A stretch of DNA of 64,000 nucleotides from contig NW_011887308.1 in the NCBI RefSeq assembly GCF_000151315.2, positions 1,649 to 65,648 on the forward strand, in the 5' to 3' direction. Below, piece by piece: positions 38,477 through 48,196 of the stretch (position 1 is its first letter; each line of letters begins with the position of its first letter). The notes below the pieces were generated by a model. That model had not been told where the DNA came from and searched no databases. It worked only from the letters and a program-made list of their open reading frames with translations. Position numbers and translations under genes: made by a program. Source of the stretch: Capsaspora owczarzaki ATCC 30864. Its lineage: Eukaryota > Opisthokonta > Filasterea.

Positions 38477-39156
38477 GTGGACGATGACGATGATGGCGGA
38501 GGTCCCAGTCCCAGTCCCGTCTGCTGTTGATGCTGCTGATGCTGCTGATGTTGTTGCTGATGCTGCTGATGTTGGGTGTACGATGCATGGTGCTGCTGCG
38601 GTGGTTGAGTGACGGACGGCGACTGTGCACGGCTGCTCGTGCTGCTGCTCCTGCTGTTGCTGCTCAGCCCAGCCAGCGCAGGATGCTGCTGCTGCTGAGC
38701 CTGAGCCTGAGCCTGAGCCTGTGCTTGTGCTTGTGCTTGAGCCTGAGGCCCGAGTGAGAGCGACATTGAGGACGACGACAATGATCGCTGAACGGGCTGC
38801 CTATTGCTGCTGTTGCTGATGCCATTGCTGTTGCTGCCATTGGGATTGGTATTGCTATTGCTACTGCTAGTGCTACTGCTAGGGTTGTGCTGATGCTGAT
38901 GGTATGGATGCAAGTGCTGGGCGTCCTGATGCAGCTGCTGCTGAAGCTGGATTTGCTGCTGGATCAACTGCAACTGCTGTAAATGCTGTTGCTGCGCCTG
39001 TTGGGTCTGATGCATGTGATGATGTTGCTGCTGATGCTGCTGCTGCTGCTGTGGTGGTGGCGGCGGCGGCGGCGGTGGTGGGCCTGGTTGTGGGGGCGGC
39101 GGCGCGTGCAGACCCAGCTTGGGCGTTCCTCCTCCTCCTCCTCCGCCTGCACTCAT
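35221..39156 (-). CDS. LisH/LUFS-domain transcriptional coregulator (Flo8/SomA/SSBP-like), Gln-rich
   Basis: Six exons close in phase (39156-37989, 37597-37495, 37413-37334, 37220-37114, 37018-36746 and 36609-35221), giving 1039 residues; the exon 4/5 junction is the least certain. Exon 1 is almost wholly Gln/His/Pro-rich. Exons 2-3 encode a LisH motif (MLMLYVHDFLQKRNLHRAAQ), and exon 4 continues with VFDVPGGFLAEWW and GVFWDVFNARSNK. That hallmark is shared by fungal Flo8/SomA, plant LEUNIG and animal SSBP proteins (LUFS domain); EWW.VFWD.F.AR.N is closest to Flo8/SomA. The C-terminal exon has poly-Asn and poly-Gln runs, KRAR-type basic patches and an acidic Ser-rich tail. Family members dimerise through LisH and scaffold transcription complexes in the nucleus. 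The gene diverges from SOD1 across an 830-bp spacer. Confidence 0.85.
35860..36000 (-). repeat. CAA/CAG trinucleotide tract (poly-Gln)
   Basis: A mixed CAA/CAG run on the minus strand encodes Gln with interspersed Leu in the last exon of the LisH gene. Codon mixing suggests older or selectively kept Gln rather than fresh slippage. Confidence 0.9.
38026..39050 (-). repeat. Clustered CAG, CAC-CAG and GCC-CAG repeats (Gln, His-Gln, Ala-Gln)
   Basis: Exon 1 of the LisH gene contains pure CAG runs (38101-38140, 38351-38395), a His-Gln array (38190-38262) and an Ala-Gln array (about 38696-38745). All are multiples of three and stay in frame. Confidence 0.92.
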
Positions 39157-39985
39157 TCACTGTCTCAAAGCAGAACAAAAAAGAACCCAAGCGACAAGAT
39201 CGATAGCTGGATGCGTGTGATGGGTGGAGAGCGTGTGCCGATCGCGAGCTTTCAGTTTTGGAGTGGCGCGCGCAAAATTCAAAAATGGCAAAGAAAAAAA
39301 TAAACAACAAGTCTGAGCCAAAAAAAAAAAAAACAAGAAAGGAAAACTGAACCAATGCAAAACTCATTCTTCACTATATTCTTAGTAAACGATACTTCCG
39401 CATACATTTCGTCCGCCTCAGTAGAGATTCGAAGGTAAGGTCGTCACAGCAAGCATTGTTGGCTTGTTTGTTTGTTCGTTTGCTTGTTTGCTTGTTTGTT
39501 TGCTTGTTTGCCTTCCCCTTTTCATTGCGATCACCCACAACCATCTCAATCCCCAAATCGTGAGTGATCAACACTTTCACTCCTGTTTTTGTTCGTCTTT
39601 TGCTTTTTGCATTTTGTTGCTCGATTTGTGACCTCTTCCTATGTCTTTTTTGTTTGCGTTTTGATGAATCTTTTTTCGTTACTCTTTCCCTCACTATTTT
39701 TTATCTCCGCTCCCACCAGCACGGCTTTTTTTTTTTTTTTTTTTCTTTTCTTCTTCCCCCTTTCCCCGACTCCATTTCACTGTTGCTGCTGCCGTTCTGA
39801 CTGAAGCGTTTCCCTTCTCATCTCCATCTTGCATCAACCTGTCCCAGTGTCTTGTCATTGCGGCGGGGTGATGGATTGATCCTCCGAACGATTCTCATTG
39901 CCTTTCCTACAGTGACACCCACTCGCTCCCGTTTCACTCACTCTGCGCTCTTCGGATCACCAGATCACAGAACTCGAATCCAACA
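39157..39985. other. Divergent promoter spacer between the LisH gene and SOD1
   Basis: No exon-like frame is seen. The left part has A-tracts on the plus strand (39319-39331 and neighbours) and TTTGCTTG tetranucleotide-like repeats (39460-39510). The right part has T-tracts near 39726-39742. The A-tracts face the minus-strand gene and the T-tracts the plus-strand gene, in keeping with coding-strand T polarity. Confidence 0.7.
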
Positions 39986-41371
39986 ATGACCAAGCTTGTG
40001 GCTGTTCTCAAGGGCGATGGCGCCGTCAAGGGCACGGTCGTCTTCACTGACGATGTGAGTTCAACATCCACACAAAGAGTGTCGTCGTCTTCGTCGTCGT
40101 CGTCATCGAGCTGCTTCATGCGTTGAGATGCAGATTGGCTAAAGTGCAAGGGGACGATTGGGGAGCGGGGCTTGGTGGTGGTGGGGGGACGGAAGGGAGA
40201 CAGATATCAAAGCATCGTCATCTGGGCATCGCATCGTCATCCGTCCAACGAAAGTGCACGCACACACATCAATCTGAGAGTACTGGGCAAAAACGCTGCA
40301 ATTTATGGTGGAACGAATGGAACGTTGGATTGCGACGAGAACGCTCATCTCTCTCCATTCATGAACCAATGTCGTTTTTGGTCCTGTCGACCCCGTCCAA
40401 CTCAAAGGTGCACGACGCACAAAAGGGTTGAGCATTGTGGAGGAAAAACTTGTCGTCGTGGGGCTGTGGATATGGCTGTGGATGGGCGTTTTGAAGGACA
40501 GTCAAACCACTCATCAACAAAACCCTGGTCGAGATGCTTGCACTCCACTCACGCGCTGCCTTCGTCTTGTCCTCCAAATAGGGCGCTGCCACCAAGGTTG
40601 AGGGAACCATCGAGGGCCTCGCTCCCGGCAAGCACGGCTTCCACATCCACGAGTTTGGCGACAACACCAACGGTATGTGTACTCGTTGGATTGAAAAGCA
40701 AACTATTGGCACTGATGTTGCAGTCATCATTTGATTTTGTTGAACCGCTCATCAAATGGATGATTTTTTGGTAACCTCTGGCGCTGATTTTTTTTTTCGG
40801 TCGGTCTTTTTGTTTGTTTGTCTGCTTGTTTGCTTGTTGCTTTGAAACAGGCTGCATCAGCGCTGGTCCCCACTTCAACCCCGCTGGCAAGACCCACGGT
40901 GCCCCCGAAGACGAGGAGCGGTATGGCATTCGCTGTTGTTCTGTTGCGCGATCATCGTCCGAAAGAATCGCCAGCTCATAGGCTTTCGATGTGTTGTTGT
41001 TTCTGCTTTCCGACTCAACCAGTCACGTTGGTGACCTCGGCAACGTCGAGGCTGGCGCCGATGGCATTGCCAAGTTCACCATTACCGACAACCTCATCCA
41101 GGTTTCGGGCGTCAACTCGATCGTTGGTCGCTCCGTTGTGGTCAGTCTCGTCGCCACTTTTTTTTTTCTTTTTTTTTTTGACGTTGTGGACACTCGGAAT
41201 GCGTCCTTTGTGTGCTCATTTCAACGCACGTCATACTGCTTGCTGCGTTGCCTTTTTGTTTAGATCCACGCCGACATTGACGATCTTGGCAAGGGCGGCC
41301 ACGAGCTCTCCAAGACCACTGGCAACGCCGGCGGTCGCCTCGCCTGCGGCGTCATTGGCGTTGCAAAGTAA
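39986..41371 (+). CDS. SOD1: Cu/Zn superoxide dismutase
   Basis: Five exons close in phase (39986-40054, 40582-40672, 40851-40920, 41023-41140 and 41264-41371), giving 151 residues, close to the usual 153. Metal ligands are visible in GFHIHEFGD (two Cu-ligand His), the bridging and Zn ligands in [12 protein letters not shown] and RHVGDLGNV, and the last Cu-ligand His in [12 protein letters not shown]. The [13 protein letters not shown] block contributes the second disulfide cysteine, and NGCISAG the first. There is no signal peptide, so the protein is cytosolic. It dismutates superoxide to hydrogen peroxide and oxygen. Intron 1 (40055-40581) is the longest. Confidence 0.97.
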
Positions 41372-42060
41372 TTCAGTTTCTTGCTGCGCATTGCACCCGT
41401 TGAAGCATCTGAGGCTGTGTCCGTCCTCTGCTTTTGTGTTTGCTTCGCTGCCCCCTTTCTCTCTCGCTCTGTTTGTGAAACAAAAACAAGTGGCCTCTTC
41501 CTGATTTCATTGTTCATTGCCAATGTGTGTGTTTGCATTTCTTTGTCCAACCCCCACACATACAGCGCTCCAGTGATTGCTCGGTTGTGAGCGCTGTTGT
41601 CGTTTCATCGGTCTGCCCTCCAAATTGTTCAGCAACGTTGCGAAGCGGCAAAGCAGTCGCAGTTGGTCAGTGGAGTGATGTGTACTGCTCCCTTGAGTCC
41701 TTCTAGATCTACAGTCATCGAGTACATACATGACTTGTCGCTGATGTCGTGTTCGATCGCACTGCTTTGGCATTGTTCCTCGTCCTTCTGCGCATCCGAT
41801 TGATTTTTCTTTCAACTTGTGCTTTCAATGCTCTTTCCAATCGTTTTTTTGTTTTCGTGGCATATGATGTTCTTTTTCCCCCATTCTCAGCCTTTCTTTC
41901 TTTCTCAGCCTTTCTTTCTTTCTCAGTCTTTTTTTTTTTTTTTTTTTGGTTTCTGAGTGGCGGTACAACTTTTTTCGTGACGTTTTTACTTTTTGTTGCG
42001 TACTCTCGTTTTTCAGTCACACAAATCGGCCATCACACCGGAGAGACACGTCACTTCACT
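41372..42060. other. Intergenic spacer upstream of macoilin
   Basis: No gene is recognised. A minisatellite of CTTTCTTTCTCAG units occupies about 41890-41930 and is followed by an 18-base T-tract (41931-41948), 113 bp before the macoilin ATG. Confidence 0.7.
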
Positions 42061-45000
42061 ATGGTGCTGAGTCTCGTGCGGCGGGCTCGGCTGCTGGGAA
42101 GCAGTCACTCGACGCCATCACCAACGCTGTCACCCGCTACAGCAGCAGCAGCGACGACCAGTCACAGCAACACTGCGGCTGCACACTCATCGCCAGTGGC
42201 CAATGCATCGACTACCACGAGCACTGCTGCTGCTGCTGCTGCTGTGGGGAGCCAGAGCCAGAGCCAGAGCCAGTCGCCGTCATCCGCACGCGGTTCAGTC
42301 GCGTCCAGTCGCACGCTGCTCTGGTCAGTCCTCTCTCTCTCTCTCTCTCCCTTCTCATTCGACCTTCAACTCACACCTCGACTCACTCGCTCGCTGCTCA
42401 TCGATCCAACTACAAACCCGTCGCGCGTCTCGGTCACTGCCCCCCTCTCTCTCTCTCTCTCTGCACTTTCTTACGTCTGCTCCCCCGCGCCTTCAATGCG
42501 TCCACCCCTCCCTTGGCTGGCACTTTTTGCATCATCACACTGCTTTAGTGAATGCGAAATCCGCTCTGTCTTTGTGTGATGGATTGACGCAAACCTGGTC
42601 CAAAGCAGCCGCTGTCTTGGTTGTATTCTTGGCGAGAACGGGGTTGAAGCGGCTGGCTTGCGCTCCACAGAGCGGGTGCGCTGCGCCTGGATGCGTTAGT
42701 GCAATGCGTGGGCAGTGACAACTGAGACAAGGCCGGGAGCGGGGGTTACGCAGCGATTCCGACAAAGAGAGTCGTCCTGCTCGCTGGTACGACGTCAGCT
42801 CAATTCCCAATGGAACATCAGTCTCAGAAACAACGACCTTCCCCCCCCCCCACCACCACCACCACCACCACTCTTCGCCTTTCGCCGCAAACATCTCCCC
42901 CCCCCCCACCCAATGGAGCGCTTCCATTTGTATTACACNNNNNNNNNNNNNNNNNNNNNNNNNNNNNNNNNNNNNNNNNNNNNNNNNNNNNNNNNNNNNN
43001 NNNNNNNNNNNNNNNNNNNNNNNNNNNNNNNNNNNNNNNNNNNNNNNNNNNNNNNNNNNNNNNNNNNNNNNNNNNNNNNNNNNNNNNNNNNNNNNNNNNN
43101 NNNNNNNNNNNNNNNNNNNNNNNNNNNNNNNNNNNNNNTTTGTGTTGCTGTTTGCATTTTTTGTTTTTGTTCTTTTGTCTTTTTGACAGGCTCGTTTCGT
43201 GCTCGTCTTTCTTGGCCACCTATGGCGCATTGCGCATTCTGCATCACTTGACGGGCTTGCGACTCGAGTACCTGTTTTCGTACTTTTACACAGTCCCTGC
43301 AGTCAAGGACGTGGCAAACCGCCAAGGGCTCTTGGCGGCCATCCTGCTCAGTTTTCTGGCATTTGCTCTCGACATTATCTTGTACCTGGTCGCTCCGGTG
43401 CGATGGCTGCTGGCGCTTGCCTCGTCCATCATCTGGAGCTGCGCGGCCTGTGATTTTGGCAACGTTGCATCAGCTCGCTTCGCAACAAGCATCTGGCCGT
43501 TCTCCTCCAAACCAGCCAGGCTGTCTCCGGCTCCATCCATCTCTCAACCCCTCGCAACAATCCCGCTCATTCCAATAGTGTTTGTCTGGGCGGTTGCCGT
43601 GGCCCAAGAATTCCTGGTGCGCGATTTTGAATCCGCCACCGTATTTTGCCGCGTGTTTGCGTCCCACAGCGTCGGTGCCCCCGTGGTGTTTGCCTGCCTC
43701 TCCCTCTACCACGTTCTGTCTCTCGTGTGGGGGCGACGAGAGCAGCGGCGGATTGCCATGCATGACGCTGGACTTCGTGCATTGCTGGCCACTGCGTGTG
43801 TTCGACCCGATGATTCTCAGATTTCTCCCTTGGCTTTGCCCCTCCTTTCCGAAGCAATGGATGCTTCTATTGACGACCTGATTGCAGCCGAGACTGCAGG
43901 ACAGCCTTCTTCAGCACCACTCCCTCTTGCAGCAGCAGCAGCAGCAGCAGCGCACTCAGAGACAACCTTGGCCCTGGCTACCGACCGAGCCTCTTCTCCA
44001 GCATCGCAACCACGGTTTGACCCAAGACTCGCTGGCATCACAACCAGTGAAAACGGAAATCTGGTGTTGGCCTTTCAGATGAACCCGATCAAACCTGGCC
44101 ACGAGGCCAAGGCAACATCTGTGCACGCTGACTTGTCAACACAGGACCTGGCATTTTTGAACTCTACGCCGGCCGGCCGCTCCATTGCTGCCTCATTGCG
44201 AGTGGCTGCATCAGCCGCCACCACCTCGACTGGCTCACAGCACTCGCCCCCTTCGCTTGCTGCTCCTGCGTCGCAGGCCGCTTCTTCTGGAAAACATGCG
44301 TCAAATGGCGTCAACTCTTCCTCGCCAGCACCGACGGCGCAAACCAGCAGCAGTCGCAAGAAATCCAAGCAGCAGTTGCGCGATGCCGCGTCTTCTTCCT
44401 CTGGCTCCTCGACACACAACAACATTCCATCCCACGAAAGCGAGTCCGACACCTCCAACCACCCTCCACCAGACTCTAGCTCCCGTCGTGACTCGGTCGA
44501 TCTGAGCGGTGCTTCCGGCTCTTCGCAGCAGCAGCAGCAGCAGCAGCAGCAGTCACAACAGCACAACGCATCGCAAACGCCAATAACGACTATTGTAGAT
44601 CCCTCGATCGACGCAACCATGCGCCTACTCAAGGAAGAACAAACCGTGCGCATGAAGGTGGAAAAGAGCATGGCCAAGCTGGATCGCGAGGTTGCTCGTT
44701 TGCGGCTCGTGGAAACCGCCTTGCGCAGCGACTTGTCCAAGCAACGGCAGTCAGTCACGGCCATGGAGGCAGACAACGAACAACTGAAGGAACGCGTGAC
44801 CGAACTCAAGCAGTCAAAGCAGCGGGTACTGGAAGCCAAAGCCGCTCTCGAGCGTCAAACGGCGAGTGATCGCCACGTCATTGAGGATCAGCAACGGCAT
44901 CTGACTCAACTGCGTGCTCAGGTGGAAGAAGTGCGCTCAAAGAGCCAGCAAGAAGCAGGCACGGCGCAGGACACGTTTGCCAATGAACTGGCCGAACTGA

Positions 45001-45344
45001 CCGCGAAGGCAGCTGCTGCAGAAGCGGCTCGCGCTCGTGCCGAAAAGGAATTGAACGTTGTTCGCAACAAGTTTCGCCGTCTCGAAGATGAAGCTCGGAA
45101 ATCCAAGGAGGAAAGCGACCAGTGGAAGCAAGACGCGGCCGACGCACGCTCGGAACAGAGCATGCTTCTGGCTGGGCACGAATCGGTGACTGCGCTTGTC
45201 GAGACCCTGCAAGTCCTGCAAGAAGAGAAGCGCACGCTGGAGACGACTCTCAGCTACGAGACCCGATTCAAGATGGAGCTCATGCATGAGCTGTCCAAGG
45301 CCCGTCGCGAGGTTGAAGCAATCAAAGCCGGCCGCTTCATGTGA
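42061..45344 (+). CDS. Macoilin-like multipass membrane protein with C-terminal coiled coil
   Basis: Two exons (42061-42323 and 43190-45344) close in phase to 805 residues; the 866-bp intron contains an assembly gap. Residues up to about 87 are Ser/Ala-rich. The joined segment RTLLWLVSCSSFLATYGALR plus LEYLFSYFYTV lines up with the first helices and FEYLW motif of animal macoilin (TMEM57). Further helices follow in exon 2 (LLAAILLSFLAFALDIILYL, WLLALASSIIWSCAA, LIPIVFVWAVAVAQEFL, VVFACLSLYHVLSLVWG). A disordered Ser-rich linker with a poly-Gln run leads to a coiled coil from about 44580 to the end, finishing in ETTLSYETRFKMELMHELSK, which parallels the macoilin C terminus. Macoilin resides in ER membranes and, in animals, neurons. 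The start is the first ATG after a T-tract. Confidence 0.85.
42939..43138. other. Assembly gap (200 N) inside the macoilin intron
   Basis: The gap lies within the intron that splices 42323 to 43190, so it does not remove coding sequence under this model. C-rich and CCA-rich simple sequence flanks its left edge, a plausible cause of the assembly failure. Confidence 1.
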
Positions 45345-46120
45345 TGATTTGGCTGGGGGTATGACAGGTGGATTGTTTTTGTATGCTGCTGTTTCGCTGC
45401 AGGCAATACACCCATCTTTGTGTGCTCAAAACATGCAACCAAAAGCCGCCCGGCGGTCCCGTAGACGTAGCATGGATGCTGAAGCAAGAAGGAAGATATT
45501 TGATGCAGAGTGTGTGTGATTATTTCTCTCCAGATTCAACACGTCTGCTTGGGCTTGAATTGGATCGGTGTCGGTGAAACGATGCGACGGCTGTGCGATC
45601 TTGATTCGACAAACATCATTTCTGGTATCATTGTCCTTCTTTGATTGCACGGTCGTCTCAAGAAGATGGAGGTCAGTCAGTCAGGCAGAGGTTGGGGTGG
45701 CGTTCGTTTCCAGCAGTCAACTTTTCTTTTTCGTCCGTGATTAGATCGTATTGCATTTTGCCCTGGCTTTAACACATCAACATGTGGTTGTGGCGGAGCT
45801 GGTCTAACGCGTCAGATTAAGGCTCTGATCACTTCGGTGGCCTGGGTTCGAATCCCAGCAACCACATTTTTTTTTGTTTTTGTAGTTTTTTTTTTTTTTT
45901 TTGGCGTTGCGCGCCATTCCCATTGCCGTTTCTGCGCCATCCTGTGTCAGAAATTTATGGGTCTTGACCTTTTGTGCTTGCATGTTCGTAGCGAGTGAGC
46001 TGGATGTCTCCTGGAGAGGTTTGGAAGTCCGCTGGGTTTTTGTTTGTGTTTATCATTTTTCAATCCATCGAGGCAAGCATTCAATTTCTGACGGTTGATT
46101 GACTGACATCAACTTACCTT
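45345..46120. other. Intergenic spacer with a tRNA gene
   Basis: Apart from the tRNA-Leu at 45784-45866 no gene is recognised. T-tracts at 45867-45901 follow the tRNA. Confidence 0.7.
45784..45866 (+). tRNA. tRNA-Leu (anticodon AAG)
   Basis: The 83-nt gene has a 7-bp acceptor stem (GTGGTTG with CAACCAC), a D arm, an anticodon stem TCAGA/TCTGA around loop TTAAGGC (anticodon AAG), a long type II variable arm (about TCACTTCGGTGG) and a T arm with GGTTCGAATC. A discriminator A follows. There is no intron and CCA is not encoded. The T-run beginning at 45867 is the RNA polymerase III terminator. A and B boxes are internal (GGCGGAGCTGG and GGTTCGAAT). Confidence 0.95.
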
Positions 46121-46577
46121 TCAATCCTTGGGCAAATACGGATGCAAAGATGCTCCCTCGACGAACTTGCGCAAGCGTGGAGGAGTGTTTCCGGATTTTG
46201 ATCGACCGTTCTCATCGAAAAACAAGCGACCTACTTCATCTGTCGGACTGAGACCTTGAGGTTTTGTTAGCCAGGCAATGTCGCTCCGAACTGTCTTTAC
46301 TGCACTGTACAGACTGGCATGCAAACGCAGAAATCAGCTGACAAACAACCAAAAACCCAATCGTAAACACATTCGGACATCCCATCATCGTCATTCCTTG
46401 ACAGAGAAGAGCAACTCGGCAGGAAACGAGCTTTCTGTGTCTTGGTAGTTTGAATTTGGGTGTATCATGCGGATGGTGTTGCTTGGGTTGCTGAACGGTA
46501 GATCGTAATTGGGACACGGGTTTTTGAGAGAACTTGACTTTTGGCCGCATCATCTTTGCGAACGCCTGAGGATTCAT
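46121..46577 (-). CDS. Small hypothetical protein (117 aa), two exons
   Basis: The proposed exons 46577-46403 and 46299-46121 close in phase. The N-terminal half (MNPQAFAKMMRPKVKFSQKP) is strongly basic, and the C-terminal half (VRSDIAWLTKPQGLSPTDE, ending LHPYLPKD) is compact and not low-complexity. A TTTATAAAG TATA-like box lies about 70 bp upstream of the ATG on the minus strand. I recognise no family; a small mitochondrial protein is possible from size and charge. The donor GTCAAG is weak, so the splice is tentative. Confidence 0.45.
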
Positions 46578-48053
46578 GTTTGATAGACTGGACAGAATCC
46601 CTCGACAAATAGAACATTCACCGCTATCATAAATTACGACATGAACTTTATAAATGGAATATTCAACCAAAGTCAAAGAAAAGTGCTGGGGATGCGCTTG
46701 TTACCACTCGACAAAACATCCGACACCTTGACTCAAGCTGAAAGCGATCTGTAACACCTCAGTGCAAGTCGCCATAGTCTGAATTAGATAGAAAATCATA
46801 TTTGCAACCTTCTTGTCAAGTAAGAGCGGACGAACTGTTCCGCAACCACGACTTCAGGACCGTACAAAACCAAGCGACGAAAACGCTGGAACATTTGCTT
46901 TTCTGGTCACTCGGTCACTCACCGCTGTCGCTATACAATGAAAAGCTGGCTCAAAAGCTCCCCTTTATTATCATAACATAGCCATAGGTAACAATGCAAC
47001 GACACGAATCAAAACACGCAATTCAGAAATCGGAACAAGAGCTCAAAATCAAACATCCTACCCGGAAGACACCCTGAATCGTTCACAAAGTATGCTAGAG
47101 TTGAATGCAAAGTAATATGGGCTTAACAATATAGCGAGGAATGAGTGGGAGCTCGAGCGGACTGAGCGAAATTTGTGACAATGACAAAGACCAAAAACAA
47201 CAAACAACAAATGTAATTCAGAGCATTAAAATCGTAAATCGGGTTGCACGATAACATGAGGAGGATGCAAAAATGGACTGAAAGGATGCACGACAGACAG
47301 TGGGAGTTGCGGCAGAATTAGAAGTCGAAGAAAGAAAGAAACAACAATAAAAGAAAAGTCAGAGTGGAGCTCAGAGGAAGAAGGTCGTTTTTTCGTTTTC
47401 AATGAGAGAGAGGAAAGTCCCAGTGCGCCGCTCTTTGCGATAGTGCAATGCAAAGGCAACACGCGTAACGAGGCGTTGGACAAGCCGCAGCCAAGATACC
47501 CGGGGCAAAAATAAATTTGATAAAAAAACAGGCCGAAGCCTGCATTCCATTATCAAACGGAATAGAACAGATACTACTTTCGGATCATAGCCATTAGGCC
47601 GTGAAGCTTGGCGAGTCTCATGAATCGCGCACGAGAGAGAGAGGGATGACAAGTCAGGGTCGGAAAATTCAAAGGACGGTGGCGAGGCTAGGTGTTTGGC
47701 ACGATTCAGCATTTTCAGCCAGTTTGATTTTGGGATGCGCTGTTGCTGCCTGAACGTCGGGTTTCTCTTCGCCCCGCGCCCCCTCAGATCGCCGTCCTCA
47801 CTGCACGAAACTACGCAGTGACATACAGTGACAGCGTGTCATGTAGGGAGAACGGGCGATCTGACCTGGTGGTTGGGAGGGAGGCGTGCGTTGTCGTGTC
47901 GTTTCGTCTCGCGCACTCGTCCCCGTGCGCAATGTAAAACCGCACTGAATAATGGAGATGACAAAAAAAAAAATATTGCGTAAATTTTTCAGTGTGGGCG
48001 AGAGTTGCTGGCCAATGTTGACACTTTTCGTCTCCCTTCCACCCACTCGCAAC

Positions 48054-48086
<33 letters not shown>

Positions 48087-48196
48087 GCTTGAACGGTAGC
48101 CCTGTTTGGTTTATTCCTGTCATAAAAAGGCTGAATAACAATGCCAAAGTTGCGCTAACAAGCACAACACGTCAATTCGCAGGTCACTGGAGCCGA
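46578..48196. other. Long intergenic interval; no gene recognised
   Basis: This stretch appears more AT-rich than its surroundings. It holds only scattered short frames, a short poly-A (48057-48084) and no recognisable domain. It covers the 3' flank of the myotubularin gene and the 5' flank of the small hypothetical gene. Confidence 0.6.

Noticed and set aside
47226-47712. Minus-strand frames of 85 and 113 codons
   Set aside because: Atypical composition, no homologous motif and no convincing splice partners; left as intergenic.
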